This document shows, piece by piece, positions 16,145-24,282 of a stretch of 64,000 nt of DNA (the stretch's first letter is position 1; each line of letters opens with the position of its first letter). The stretch covers positions 223,521 to 287,520 of the forward strand of contig NZ_JAQKPV010000009.1 in the NCBI RefSeq assembly GCF_028200735.1. Direction: 5' to 3'. A model generated the notes under the pieces. It was not told the origin of the DNA and made no database searches. It saw only the letters and a list, made by a program, of their open reading frames with translations. Source of the stretch: Streptomyces sp. ACA25. Its GTDB lineage: Bacteria; Actinomycetota; Actinomycetes; Streptomycetales; Streptomycetaceae. The translations under genes and the position numbers were made by a program.

Positions 16145-17449
16145 TCAGCCGAGGAAGAGCAGCGTCAGGCCACCCAGGGTGTAGCACATCATCAGCACGA
16201 GCAGCGGAATCTGACCGGCGAGAGCCCGCTCGGCCGGGAAGTGACGCACCGCCCGGTCGTGGGCGGCGACCACTCCCCCGACATGGCCGAGCACGATCGC
16301 CAGGACCTGCGTCGCGGCAACCGTGCCGGCGCCCGGAAGCGCGGCGGACGCCGGGACAGCAGTGCCGGCGCCGGTGGCGAACGGGTCGGCGAGCAGCACG
16401 ACGGTGCGCGGGGCCTCGGACAGCAGCAGCGTGAGGTAGTGCGCGATCAGGTACCCGACCGCGACCGGGACCAGGGCGTGGGCGAACAGGCCCGGCAGGT
16501 CGCCGGTCCGTCCGGCGATCCGCCGGGCGGCCGTGGTGCACGCGCCGTGCACCAGCGCGACCAGGGCGATGGTGGCCAGCAGGCCGAGCGTGCGGATCAG
16601 CGTGGGGTCCAGTGGGCCGGACTGCACGGTCCGCACCCACAGCGGCGCACTGGTGAAGCCGTCGTAGCCGGTGGCGCCGAGCAGCACACAGACGGTCGCG
16701 GTCAGTCCGGGGACGCGGGGAATGGCGTCGAGTCCGTGGAACGGGAGGCGCAGCACCAGCCGGCCGTCGTGGCGGCGGCCGAGCGGGGCGAGGCTGCCGA
16801 TGAGGGCGGAGTAGACGGTGAAGGCGTCGCAGCGGTCGAACCATCGGTCGCCGTAGCGGGCCGCTCCGGCGAGCTGGGCGAGGCTGTAGCCCACCAGGAA
16901 CGCCGCGACGGTGGCCGGTGCGGTGGCGTCCGGGGAGGCCAGCTCGGTCCAGGCGTAGGCGAGCAGCCCTGCGGCAGCGGGCCAGTGGCCGAGCCCGTCC
17001 GGCAGTTCCCGGCGGCCCGCGGAGGCGTCCCGTCCCGTGGCGCGGCAGGCCAGGGCGTGCAGGGTGCGCAACGGGTCGAGCAGCCGCCATACCGGGCCGA
17101 GCAGCAGCGACACGGGGACGAGGCCGGCCCAGAGCACCGCGTACAGCAGTCCCGGGGCGGGGTTCGCCTGCGGGTCGGGGCTGCCGAAGAGGGCTGCGGC
17201 CAGTGTGAGGAGGTAGGCGGCCAGGCCGAGGGCGCGCAGCAGCTTGCGGGTGAGAGGGGCGTCCGCCGCGCGCTGGAGGGCCGGCGGCAGGGGGCGTCCG
17301 GCCAGGTCTCCACGGAACCGCGAGCGGGACCACAGGAGGCCGAGCGCCAGGAAGGAGACCAGCAGGGCGGCGAAAGCACCGGCGAAGGCGTAGAACGGGG
17401 AGAGCGGCAGGTCGTGCTGTCCGCCGATGCCGTGGGCGATCGGCGTCAC
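16145..17449 (-). CDS. Polytopic membrane protein, about ten TM helices
   Basis: A 434-residue very hydrophobic protein, N-terminus VTPIAHGIGGQHDLPLSPFY, with roughly ten membrane segments such as FAGAFAALLVSFLALGLLW, LLATIALVALVHGA and LLVLMMCYTLGGLTLLFLG. Several histidines lie in or beside helices (VHGACTTA; AHALVPVAVGYLIAHYLTLL; VLGHVGGVVAAHDRAVRHF), suggesting metal or heme handling as in CopD-type proteins. The AHGIGG..DLP start recalls a family I remember as often annotated fenitrothion-hydrolase-like; I cannot verify that. The GTG overlaps the stop of the cupredoxin-like lipoprotein by four bases, so the two proteins are probably made in equal amounts and interact. Confidence 0.8.
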   Translation of the reverse strand: MTPIAHGIGGQHDLPLSPFYAFAGAFAALLVSFLALGLLWSRSRFRGDLAGRPLPPALQRAADAPLTRKLLRALGLAAYLLTLAAALFGSPDPQANPAPGLLYAVLWAGLVPVSLLLGPVWRLLDPLRTLHALACRATGRDASAGRRELPDGLGHWPAAAGLLAYAWTELASPDATAPATVAAFLVGYSLAQLAGAARYGDRWFDRCDAFTVYSALIGSLAPLGRRHDGRLVLRLPFHGLDAIPRVPGLTATVCVLLGATGYDGFTSAPLWVRTVQSGPLDPTLIRTLGLLATIALVALVHGACTTAARRIAGRTGDLPGLFAHALVPVAVGYLIAHYLTLLLSEAPRTVVLLADPFATGAGTAVPASAALPGAGTVAATQVLAIVLGHVGGVVAAHDRAVRHFPAERALAGQIPLLVLMMCYTLGGLTLLFLG

Positions 17450-17868
17450 CGTACTTCCAGCTGGGTGAGGACGAGGCCGCTGCCGTGCGTCTCGACCTCG
17501 AACAGCCCGGTCCGGTCGGCGGTGAAGAAGAGCGTGGTCCGCTCGCCGGGGTGCAGTTCGGCGAGCCGGTCGTAGCCGTGCACGTGCACCTCGTCCGCGG
17601 TGTCTCCCGTCACGTGCAGCGTGACCTCGGCGCCCCGCGGCACAGCGGTCCGGCCGGGAGGCGGCTCGACGGTACGGCCGCTGACGGTGATCTCCATGGT
17701 GACGGAGCCCGGCCCGCCGGAGCCGGTGGCCGGCTCCGGCCCACCTGAGTCGCCGCCGCACCCGACGGCTGCCAGGCCCGCTGCGCACAGCAGGCCGGCG
17801 ACGGCGACCGGACGGCGGCGGACGCCGCGCCGCACGCGTGAACCCGTCCTCCGGCGGGCCGGGTTCAC
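17446..17868 (-). CDS. Cupredoxin-like lipoprotein
   Basis: A 140-residue exported lipoprotein. The Arg-rich N-terminus and hydrophobic stretch end in LAAVGC, a lipobox whose Cys would be lipidated. After a Gly/Pro linker, about 85 residues form a Greek-key domain from EITVSGRTVEPPPG to LVLTQLEVR. HVHGYD and the terminal FEVETHGSG match where cupredoxins place ligands. However, the type-1 copper Cys is absent (VETHGSG instead of a C-x-x-x-x-H loop), so any metal site must be different. Its GTG start overlaps the stop of the beta-helix gene, and its stop overlaps the start of the membrane-protein gene. Probable site: outer face of the membrane. Confidence 0.8.
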   Translation of the reverse strand: MNPARRRTGSRVRRGVRRRPVAVAGLLCAAGLAAVGCGGDSGGPEPATGSGGPGSVTMEITVSGRTVEPPPGRTAVPRGAEVTLHVTGDTADEVHVHGYDRLAELHPGERTTLFFTADRTGLFEVETHGSGLVLTQLEVR

Positions 17869-19925
17869 GCGCCGGACACGGCGGGCTCGCGCTGCTCCGC
17901 GGCGGGCCCGGAGCGTGGAGCGGACGGTTCACGGGCGGCGACGACGACCGCCCAGACAACCCAGACCAGGCCCAGGAGAAGCTGCAGCCAGGCCGGGCTC
18001 ACCGGCAGCCAGGGCACCAGCAGCACGGACTTGTCGAAGGCGTCGAGCAGGGCGAGACCACCGAGCGCGAGGGTCGTCCAGGCGAAAGCGGGCCGTGTCC
18101 CGCGCAGCGCCAGGCCGGTGCCCGTCCACCACAGGCCGAGCAGCAGGAGGGCCAGCGGTACCACGGCGGTGTGGGCCCAGGAGCCGGTCGCCCCGACGAC
18201 GTTCAGCACCAGACCCGCGGCGCCGAGGGCGGCCGCCGTCGCCGCGGTCCGGCTGTGCCGCAGACGGCGCCGCCACAGCATGCCGCCGACCGCGGCCAGG
18301 AGGACGCTGACGGCGAGCGCGAGCTGGGTCTCCACACGTTCGATGCCGCGGGCGCCGTACCAGTCGCAGCCGGCCGGCACGGTGGCGGTGCCGATGTCGT
18401 AGCCGGCGCAGACCAGTTGGTGGGCCATCTTGGCCGGCTCGCCGATCAGCCGGTGGGAGCTGCCGGACACCTCCGTGGGGCCGTCCCCGCAGACCGGGAG
18501 TACCGGAGGGTTGCTGCTGCCGGTGCCGGACTGCCAGCAGTTGTTCCGTCCCTGGCCGTCCCACCAGGCGTCGAGCCGGTTGGGGCGGGCCTCGCCGTCC
18601 GGGGTCAGGCCGAGGACGTTGTCGTCGTAGCGGTTGCGGTGCGAGGTGTCGGCCTGCTTGCCGAGCGCGGTCTCCTCCCGGAGGAACGCGGGTGCGGAAG
18701 TGAGGTAGAACCCGGTGCGCTGGTGTCCGTACACATGGTTGCCGCGGAACAGGTTCCAGTTGCCTCCGGCGGTGATGATGCCGGTGCCGGGCGGCATGGA
18801 GACCGCCGGACAGACCACTCCGTCCTCGTAGCCCCGCTCCGCGACCGGCAGGGAGCAGGTGCCGTCCCGGACGTGACCGTAGTAGTTCTGGTTGTTGGTG
18901 TGGATCAGGTTGTTCTCGAACAGCGCGTGGTTCTGCGGCAGGCCGGGGTGTCCGGGGAAGACGCTGTCCATGGAGGCACCGGCCTGGTTGTGGTCGAACT
19001 CGTTGCCGTGCACCCACACGGAGTTACCCGCGGTGCCGGAATAGCCCACCATGTTGTGGTGGGACCGGCAGCCGGTGATCTCGATCGCGTAGCGCTCCAC
19101 CTCGTATCCGTCGACTCCGGCGTTGATGTCGGAGGCGCTTCCCGGGTAGATGCCGGAGTCGCCGTTGCCGTATGCCTCGCAGCCGGTGTAGAGGCCGTTG
19201 TCGCTGGCGAAGGTGAGGAATCCGTACTCCTCGTTCCACCGGCCGGTCGCCCGGTCGATCACGAAGCCGTCGGTGGCCAGGATGTAGACCGCGTTGAACA
19301 GGGTCCGCTGGGCGGTGAGGTTGCGGAGGTAGATTCCGTGGGCCAGGTCGGCCCGGATCGCGTTGAGCTTGGTGTACCCGGCGTCGATGACGACGTCCTC
19401 GGGGCCGGCTCCGGTGCCCTCGATCTGCAGGTCCTCGATTCCGAGAACGGCGACCAGATTCTGGTTGTGCGGGCACTGGAGCTGCTGTTCCCAGGTCAGC
19501 ACCTGGTACTCGGTCACCCCGAACCGGGAAGTGGGGGCGTCGAGTTCGGCGCAGGCGCCGGTGGGCTCGGCCCGGTAGGGCTCCTCGTGGTACTCCCCCG
19601 GCAGCAGCGCGATGGTCGTCCCCGGCTCCTCGACGGCGTTCACCGCCTCCTGGAGATGCCGGAATCCCTCCTCCGTACAGCGCGCGAAGAGCTGCTCGTT
19701 CCGTTCGCGCAGCGGAGCCGGGAAACCCGCGATCCGGTCGGCGAAGTCGCCCGGATCGGTCTTGCACACCAGGAGGTCGGGATCCTCCTCCCGGTACTGC
19801 GGTACGCCGTGCGTGCCGTCGGGAAAGTCCACCTCCCGTTCGTCGTGGGCAAGTGCGGGAGTGGCGCCGGTCAGGACGGCGGTCAGTGCGGCCAGAACGG
19901 TGAGGACCCTCCGGAGGCTCAGCAT
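17865..19925 (-). CDS. NosD-like right-handed beta-helix protein with C-terminal membrane domain
   Basis: A 686-residue protein. A signal peptide ends near PALA, giving a mature N-terminus HDEREVDFPDG. Residues of about 90-450 show parallel beta-helix (PbH1/NosD-type) repeats, for example LQIEGTGAGPEDVVIDAGY, HGIYLRNLTAQRT, GYEVERYAIEITGCRSHHN and NLFRGNHVYGHQRTGFYLT. About five helices follow (ALAVSVLLAAVGGMLW to LLGLVWVVWAVVVAA) and anchor the protein. The ATG at 19925 is placed by TACTCT ending 6 bases upstream, fitting a leaderless message. In nos clusters, NosD assists copper loading or transport; here it heads a unit with a cupredoxin-like lipoprotein and a His-rich membrane protein. 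A polysaccharide-binding role is the main alternative. Confidence 0.82.
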   Translation of the reverse strand: MLSLRRVLTVLAALTAVLTGATPALAHDEREVDFPDGTHGVPQYREEDPDLLVCKTDPGDFADRIAGFPAPLRERNEQLFARCTEEGFRHLQEAVNAVEEPGTTIALLPGEYHEEPYRAEPTGACAELDAPTSRFGVTEYQVLTWEQQLQCPHNQNLVAVLGIEDLQIEGTGAGPEDVVIDAGYTKLNAIRADLAHGIYLRNLTAQRTLFNAVYILATDGFVIDRATGRWNEEYGFLTFASDNGLYTGCEAYGNGDSGIYPGSASDINAGVDGYEVERYAIEITGCRSHHNMVGYSGTAGNSVWVHGNEFDHNQAGASMDSVFPGHPGLPQNHALFENNLIHTNNQNYYGHVRDGTCSLPVAERGYEDGVVCPAVSMPPGTGIITAGGNWNLFRGNHVYGHQRTGFYLTSAPAFLREETALGKQADTSHRNRYDDNVLGLTPDGEARPNRLDAWWDGQGRNNCWQSGTGSSNPPVLPVCGDGPTEVSGSSHRLIGEPAKMAHQLVCAGYDIGTATVPAGCDWYGARGIERVETQLALAVSVLLAAVGGMLWRRRLRHSRTAATAAALGAAGLVLNVVGATGSWAHTAVVPLALLLLGLWWTGTGLALRGTRPAFAWTTLALGGLALLDAFDKSVLLVPWLPVSPAWLQLLLGLVWVVWAVVVAAREPSAPRSGPAAEQREPAVSGA

Positions 19926-19931
19926 GCGCCG

Positions 19932-19937
19932 AGAGTA
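19932..19937 (-). promoter_or_regulatory. -10 element of beta-helix operon
   Basis: On the minus strand TACTCT ends 6 bases before the ATG at 19925; no Shine-Dalgarno is present. No good -35 was seen. Confidence 0.5.
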
Positions 19938-20049
19938 GAGCAATGTTCATCTTTTGTGATCCCCGCGCGCACCGAAAGAAGATTCGCCCGGATCACCCGG
20001 CCGCCAAAGGAGAAATGCAACCGGAAGGCGGGCCGCTCCGTCGGAGTCG

Positions 20050-20078
20050 TTGACGCGCCCCGTATTCATTCCTATGGT
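20050..20078 (+). promoter_or_regulatory. hmgA promoter
   Basis: TTGACG (20050-20055) and TATGGT (20073-20078) are separated by exactly 17 bases, close to the vegetative sigma consensus. The predicted start is near 20085, giving a leader of about 30 bases. Confidence 0.7.
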
Positions 20079-20115
20079 TCAGTACAGGATTAGTTGAGCG
20101 GCGGGAGCTACCGAC

Positions 20116-21420
20116 ATGAGCAGCGAGCACCCCGGGAAGCCTGCGTATTCTCCGGGCTTCGGGAACGAGCACAGCAGCGAGGCCGTCCCCGGCGCGCTCC
20201 CGGTCGGGCAGAATTCGCCGCAGCGCCCTCCGCTGGCGCTGTACGCCGAGCAGGTGAGCGGCAGCGCCTTCACCGAACCCCGGGCACAGAACCGGCGCTC
20301 GTGGCTCTACCGCATCCGGCCCTCCGCGGTGCATCCTCCGTTCGCCCGGATCGCCAACGGAGGGCTGCGCGGCGCGCCGTTCACGGAGACCGAGCCCGAC
20401 CCCAACCGGCTGCGCTGGGACCCACTGCCCGAGCCCGCGCCGGACACCGATTTCATCACCGGGCTCCGGACCCTGGGCGGAAACGGCGACATCCGGCAGC
20501 GCAGCGGCCTGGCCATCCATCTCTACGCCGCCAACACCTCCATGCGGGACCGGGTGTTCAGCAACTCCGACGGTGAGCTGCTGATCGTCCCGGAGCACGG
20601 CACGCTGCAGTTGCACACCGAGTTCGGGATCATCCGGGCGACCCCGGGTGACATCGCGCTGATCCCCCGCGGGGTGCGCTTCCGCGCGGACCTGCCGGAC
20701 GGCACCGCCCGGGGATACGTCTGCGAGAACTACGGACGTCCGTTCGTGCTGCCGGACCTCGGCCCGGTCGGCGCGAACGGGCTGGCCAACGCCCGCGACT
20801 TCCTGGCGCCGTCAGCCGCTTACGAGGACATCGAACGGCCCGTGGAGGTGATCAACAAATTCTGCGGGAACCTCTGGGCGGCCACCTACGGCCACTCGCC
20901 GCTGGACGTCGTCGCCTGGCACGGCACCCACGTGCCCTACCTCTACGACCTGCGACGCTTCAACGTGCTGGGGAGCATCAGCTACGACCACCCCGACCCC
21001 TCGATCTTCACGGTGCTCACCTCGCCCTCCGACACCCCGGGGCTGGCCGGCATCGACTTCGTGGTCTTCGCTCCCCGCTGGCTGGTCGGCGAGGACACCT
21101 TTCGCCCGCCGTACTTCCACCGCAACGTGATGAGCGAGTACATGGGCCTGATCAGCGGCTCCTACGACGCCAAGGCCGAGGGCTTCCGCCCCGGCGGCGG
21201 CTCGCTGCACAACATGATGTCGGCGCACGGCCCCGACCGGGAGACCTTCGACCGGGCAAGCGCCGCCGACCTCGTGCCGCAGAAGACCGACGACGGCCTC
21301 GCCTTCATGTTCGAAACCCGCTGGCCGGTGACCCTCACCGAGCAGGCGCGCTCCGGTGGACAGCTGCAGCACGGGTACGACCAGGTGTGGGATGGTCTTG
21401 CACGCAACTTCAGTCTCTGA
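20116..21420 (+). CDS. hmgA: Homogentisate 1,2-dioxygenase
   Basis: A 434-residue enzyme matching the usual length. It opens the ring of homogentisate to maleylacetoacetate in tyrosine and phenylalanine breakdown, using non-heme iron. Diagnostic stretches are YSPGFGNEHSSEAVPGALP near the N-terminus, GELLIVPEHGTLQLHTEFG in the central cupin, and the iron-ligand region PPYFHRNVMSEYMGLISG with GSLHNMMSAHGPD. The ATG follows GGGAG by about 10 bases, downstream of a near-consensus promoter. The fumarylacetoacetase and maleylacetoacetate isomerase genes are not adjacent. A GntR regulator follows by 36 bases. Confidence 0.97.
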   Translation: MSSEHPGKPAYSPGFGNEHSSEAVPGALPVGQNSPQRPPLALYAEQVSGSAFTEPRAQNRRSWLYRIRPSAVHPPFARIANGGLRGAPFTETEPDPNRLRWDPLPEPAPDTDFITGLRTLGGNGDIRQRSGLAIHLYAANTSMRDRVFSNSDGELLIVPEHGTLQLHTEFGIIRATPGDIALIPRGVRFRADLPDGTARGYVCENYGRPFVLPDLGPVGANGLANARDFLAPSAAYEDIERPVEVINKFCGNLWAATYGHSPLDVVAWHGTHVPYLYDLRRFNVLGSISYDHPDPSIFTVLTSPSDTPGLAGIDFVVFAPRWLVGEDTFRPPYFHRNVMSEYMGLISGSYDAKAEGFRPGGGSLHNMMSAHGPDRETFDRASAADLVPQKTDDGLAFMFETRWPVTLTEQARSGGQLQHGYDQVWDGLARNFSL

Positions 21421-21456
21421 AGCCATCTCCTCGCCTCGTCGTCCGGAGGGCCAGCC

Positions 21457-22212
21457 GTGACCGTTTTCGCTCCCGACTCACTCGAGCTGAACCGGAAGCT
21501 GCCGCTCTGGTATCAGGTGTCGCAGTCCTTGCGAGCTTCCATACTCGGCCGTGCCCGGGAGGCACCCCTGCGCCTGCCGACCGAGGAACAGCTCGCCGAG
21601 CACTACGGGGTGAGCGTCCTGACCATGCGGCAGGCCCTCAAGGAGCTGGAGACCGAAGGGCTGATCAGCCGGCACCGCCGCCGGGGGACCTTCATCGAAC
21701 CGGACGTCCGCCGCGGGGCGCCGGTACGGCTGCTGGGCTCCGTGGACGCCATCGTGGCCCAGCAGTCCGGAGACGTGACGACGCTGCTCGGCCACGGGCC
21801 CGTGCCGGTGCCCCCCGAGCTCGCCGAGTATTTTCCCGGGCTCTCCGAGGTCATCAGCTTCCGCCGGCTGCGCTGCGACCGGACCAGCGGCGAACCCTCC
21901 AACTGGGCGGAGAACCTGCTCCCCGCGGAGGTGGCGGAGCGCCTCGACCCGGCGGACCTGAAGCGCTGGCCGATGACGAAGATACTGCGGGACCGCGCCG
22001 GCGTGACCGTCACCAGGATCGCGAACACGGTGCAGGCGCGGCTCGCCGATCCGCAGACGACCCAGCTCCTCGACGTGCCGTTGCTCAGTCCCATCCTGCA
22101 CTGCACGGGCATCGCCTACGACGAGAAGGACCGCGCGGTGGATGTGGTGCGGATCCACTACCGGGGCGACCGATTCTCCTTCGCCGTGTCCGTGGACGCC
22201 GCCCCGCAGTGA
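21457..22212 (+). CDS. GntR family regulator with UTRA domain
   Basis: A 251-residue HutC-subfamily regulator. The winged helix-turn-helix is LPTEEQLAEHYGVSVLTMRQAL with ELETEGLISRHRRRGTFI. The C-terminal UTRA ligand domain includes ISFRRLRCDRTSGEPSNWAEN and ILHCTGIAYDEKDRAVDVVRIHY. The GTG at 21457 has GGAGGG about 6 bases upstream. It is 36 bases behind hmgA on the same strand, so it may be co-transcribed and control aromatic amino-acid catabolism, but HutC-type regulators bind many small molecules and no operator was recognised. Confidence 0.9.
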   Translation: MTVFAPDSLELNRKLPLWYQVSQSLRASILGRAREAPLRLPTEEQLAEHYGVSVLTMRQALKELETEGLISRHRRRGTFIEPDVRRGAPVRLLGSVDAIVAQQSGDVTTLLGHGPVPVPPELAEYFPGLSEVISFRRLRCDRTSGEPSNWAENLLPAEVAERLDPADLKRWPMTKILRDRAGVTVTRIANTVQARLADPQTTQLLDVPLLSPILHCTGIAYDEKDRAVDVVRIHYRGDRFSFAVSVDAAPQ

Positions 22213-22254
22213 AAAGAAGGGCGGCGACCCCGGTCACGTCGTCGTACCGGCCGG

Positions 22255-22518
22255 TCAGCCGCGCCCGCCGAACAGTGTGCGGCGCAGTCGCCGCAGCGGA
22301 GCGAACAGCAGAACCTGCGCTCCCCTCGCGGCGGCGGTGCGCTGTGTGTCACGCCTGGTCAGCTCACGCATCAGCATGGTCGCCTCGTCGGCTTCACGCT
22401 GGGGCACGGCCGGGCCGGAGAGCACGCTGAGGTGACGGTCCAGCCGCGAACCGGAGGAACCGCTCCCGCAGTTGACAGCAGGCACTCGGGGCCTGCTGCG
22501 CGCTGTTATCTGCTCCAT
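22255..22518 (-). CDS. Small conserved-looking protein, 87 residues
   Basis: An 87-residue basic protein, MEQITARSRPRVPAV at the start and LLFAPLRRLRRTLFGGRG at the end, with the phrase SRLDRHLSVLSGPAVPQ in the middle. No catalytic motif, signal peptide or membrane segment is visible. GGGAG lies immediately upstream of the ATG and the composition follows the local codon bias, both arguing for a real gene. It converges on the GntR regulator with a 42-base gap. I recall similar short proteins in other streptomycetes but cannot name a function. Confidence 0.6.
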   Translation of the reverse strand: MEQITARSRPRVPAVNCGSGSSGSRLDRHLSVLSGPAVPQREADEATMLMRELTRRDTQRTAAARGAQVLLFAPLRRLRRTLFGGRG

Positions 22519-22671
22519 GACTCTCCCACCCGTACGAGGGCACCCGGTGCGGGCACAGTAACCCTAACGCCCGGACGCAACCCATGGGTATTCCGGCCTC
22601 TGTAATCAGCCTGCCCACAACGGTGTTGGCCCATACTCCGGCCCTCGCGAGCACCGGGTCGCGGCTCGGTC

Positions 22672-23106
22672 CTACTCCTTGAGGAGAGCCCTCACCAGAC
22701 GGCCGAAGAGCAGGCGCCCCGACCAGGCCACGGGCGCGTCGAACAGCCGCAAGGGCTTCCGCACCCGTACGTCCTCGCTCCATACGACCTGTGACCGGCC
22801 GTTACGGGAGGACACCTCGATGTCCGCCCACCCCTCGACCACCGAGCCGCGCTTCTCCAGTCGGCACGTGCCCGGACGATCGCCCAGGGGCGGGTCCCAG
22901 CGCACGACCTCCATCGGATCGTCGAACGCGAGCCGGCCGATCCCGGTGCGTGCCACGACCAGTGTGCCCGGGCGCGTCGGCCCGGGCGGCTCGACGGTGA
23001 CCTCGGTCAGCGGTACGTGGGCGCCGTGCCGCGGCCAGTCCGTGAGCCGCTGCCATGCCTCGGCCGGGGACAGTGACGACTGACGCGCCACGCGGAAATG
23101 AGCCAC
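22672..23106 (-). CDS. SRPBCC (START-like) family protein
   Basis: A 144-residue protein of the polyketide cyclase/dehydrase SRPBCC group. It shows FRVARQSSLSPAEAWQRLTDW at the start, the conserved strand region VVARTGIGRLAFDDPMEVVRWD, and the long C-terminal helix LFGRLVRALLKE. Such proteins form a helix-grip cavity for hydrophobic ligands. I chose the GTG at 23106 because TACGAT ends 6 bases upstream, fitting a leaderless message; the GTG at 23109 is adjacent. No operon partner is visible, so the ligand or reaction is unknown. Confidence 0.8.
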   Translation of the reverse strand: MAHFRVARQSSLSPAEAWQRLTDWPRHGAHVPLTEVTVEPPGPTRPGTLVVARTGIGRLAFDDPMEVVRWDPPLGDRPGTCRLEKRGSVVEGWADIEVSSRNGRSQVVWSEDVRVRKPLRLFDAPVAWSGRLLFGRLVRALLKE

Positions 23107-23112
23107 CACGTG

Positions 23113-23118
23113 ATCGTA
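23113..23118 (-). promoter_or_regulatory. -10 element of SRPBCC gene
   Basis: On the minus strand TACGAT ends 6 bases before the GTG at 23106, with no Shine-Dalgarno. Confidence 0.5.
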
Positions 23119-23241
23119 GGCCAGGGATCCGCAGGTAGTGCCGTGCCCCGTCCCGACACGCCTGACAGGCCGCCCGCGCGGGTCGGACCGGTGCGGTGCT
23201 GACGTCTCCGTGGTGCGCGGGGGGCCCGTCCGGCCGCAGGC

Positions 23242-24039
23242 TCAGAGCGTCAGCACAGGCCGGGTGGAGAAGCCCTCGCAGAGGTCTTCTCCGTCCGGGC
23301 CGTACACGAACTCGACCATGGAAGGGTTGCGGTTGGCGGTGGCCAGGGGCAGCCAGGCCAACATGCAGCCGTAGCCGCCGCATACCGACTCGCCGCCGTC
23401 ACCACCGTGTACTGCGGTGACGTCGCTGGTCAATTCCGAACTGTAGGTGTTGTGGGCGATCCGCAGGCCGAAGGCGTTCAGCTGTTTGTGCGGCCCGGAG
23501 TGATCGCCGGTGGGGGTACGGTCGAGGGGACAGGTGTTGCCCCACCGGAAGAGCGTGGTGGCACCGGCTCCGCAGGCGTGCTCCCACTCGTCCGAGCTCG
23601 GCATCCGCAGGCCGCGAGCCGCGAGCACGGCCGGAGTGTCGGCGGGTAGTCCGGTCAGGTCCTCGGCCTCCACGGCCATGAGCACGGTGGCCAGGGTGAC
23701 ACGTCGGCGTGGGCTGAGCACGTGGGCGAGGTGCGCCCGGAGGTCGGGACCACGGCCGAAGCCGTGACCCAGGCTCTCCGCGAAATCGGCAGCCTGCTCG
23801 GGCGTCGGCTGCCAGGCGTCGAGATCGAAGCCGAGCACCACCGTGCCGCCGGGTATCAGCGCGAATTCCTGATCATTCCGCTCGATCCGGACACGATGCA
23901 GTGGGGCGTTGAGGTGCTCAACGGTTTCGACGGCGGTCACGCGCCCCCCGACCAGCTCCGCGGCCTCGGAGGCGATGCGGTGTGCGGCCGGCCGGTCGAC
24001 AGACCGCCACTGGGCAAGACGGAGATCGGCGAGGGACAT
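23242..24039 (-). CDS. Formylglycine-generating-enzyme-like (SUMF1) protein
   Basis: A 265-residue protein whose C-terminal two thirds follow the FGE/SUMF1 fold in order: FALIPGGTVVLGFD (start of the domain), LRMPSSDEWEHACGAG, TTLFRWGNTCP, LNAFGLRIAHNTYSSELTSD, and GGESVCGGYGC. The last contains a Cx4C pair where genuine FGEs carry the two copper-binding catalytic cysteines (typically C-H-D-S-Y-C). The N-terminal 55 residues are not typical. True FGE converts a sulfatase Cys to formylglycine, but no sulfatase is nearby, so the substrate may differ. The ATG lacks a Shine-Dalgarno; AACACT 7 bases upstream could be a weak -10 box. Confidence 0.75.
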   Translation of the reverse strand: MSLADLRLAQWRSVDRPAAHRIASEAAELVGGRVTAVETVEHLNAPLHRVRIERNDQEFALIPGGTVVLGFDLDAWQPTPEQAADFAESLGHGFGRGPDLRAHLAHVLSPRRRVTLATVLMAVEAEDLTGLPADTPAVLAARGLRMPSSDEWEHACGAGATTLFRWGNTCPLDRTPTGDHSGPHKQLNAFGLRIAHNTYSSELTSDVTAVHGGDGGESVCGGYGCMLAWLPLATANRNPSMVEFVYGPDGEDLCEGFSTRPVLTL

Positions 24040-24219
24040 GTGCCGCAGTGTTGCACGGGGGTCCGGAGACCACAGTCAGCGCGTGCTTGATGGTTCGATG
24101 TGCGTGACGGTGCCGAGCTGCCCGAGGTCGGCAACTGTCTGGGCCGTTCCGAGCGCGCGGCCTGCTCCTCGCGCCGGCGGAGGAAATCGGCTGCCCCGCC
24201 AAACGAAAATCACCCCGGC

Positions 24220-24250
24220 CGGGTGCGGCCCCAGCCAGGTGCCGCACCCG
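24220..24250 (-). terminator. Rho-independent terminator of GntR gene
   Basis: A perfect ten-base stem CGGGTGCGGC / GCCGCACCCG, followed on the minus strand within ten bases by the T-rich stretch GATTTTCGTTT. It is one of the few hairpins here with a T tract and sits 33 bases after the stop of the GntR gene. Confidence 0.8.
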
Positions 24251-24282
24251 CCGTGCACGGAGAGCGGGGCGGCTCGGAAGGG

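Noticed and set aside
16128..17333. Upstream extension of the TetR frame (606 codons in total)
   Set aside because: The extension is out of frame with the real membrane protein and is Pro/Arg-rich; the TetR fold begins after the GTG at 16127.
17838..20093. 751-codon plus-strand frame opposite the beta-helix gene
   Set aside because: The minus-strand protein has a signal peptide, beta-helix repeats and TM helices; the plus frame has none and runs into the hmgA promoter.
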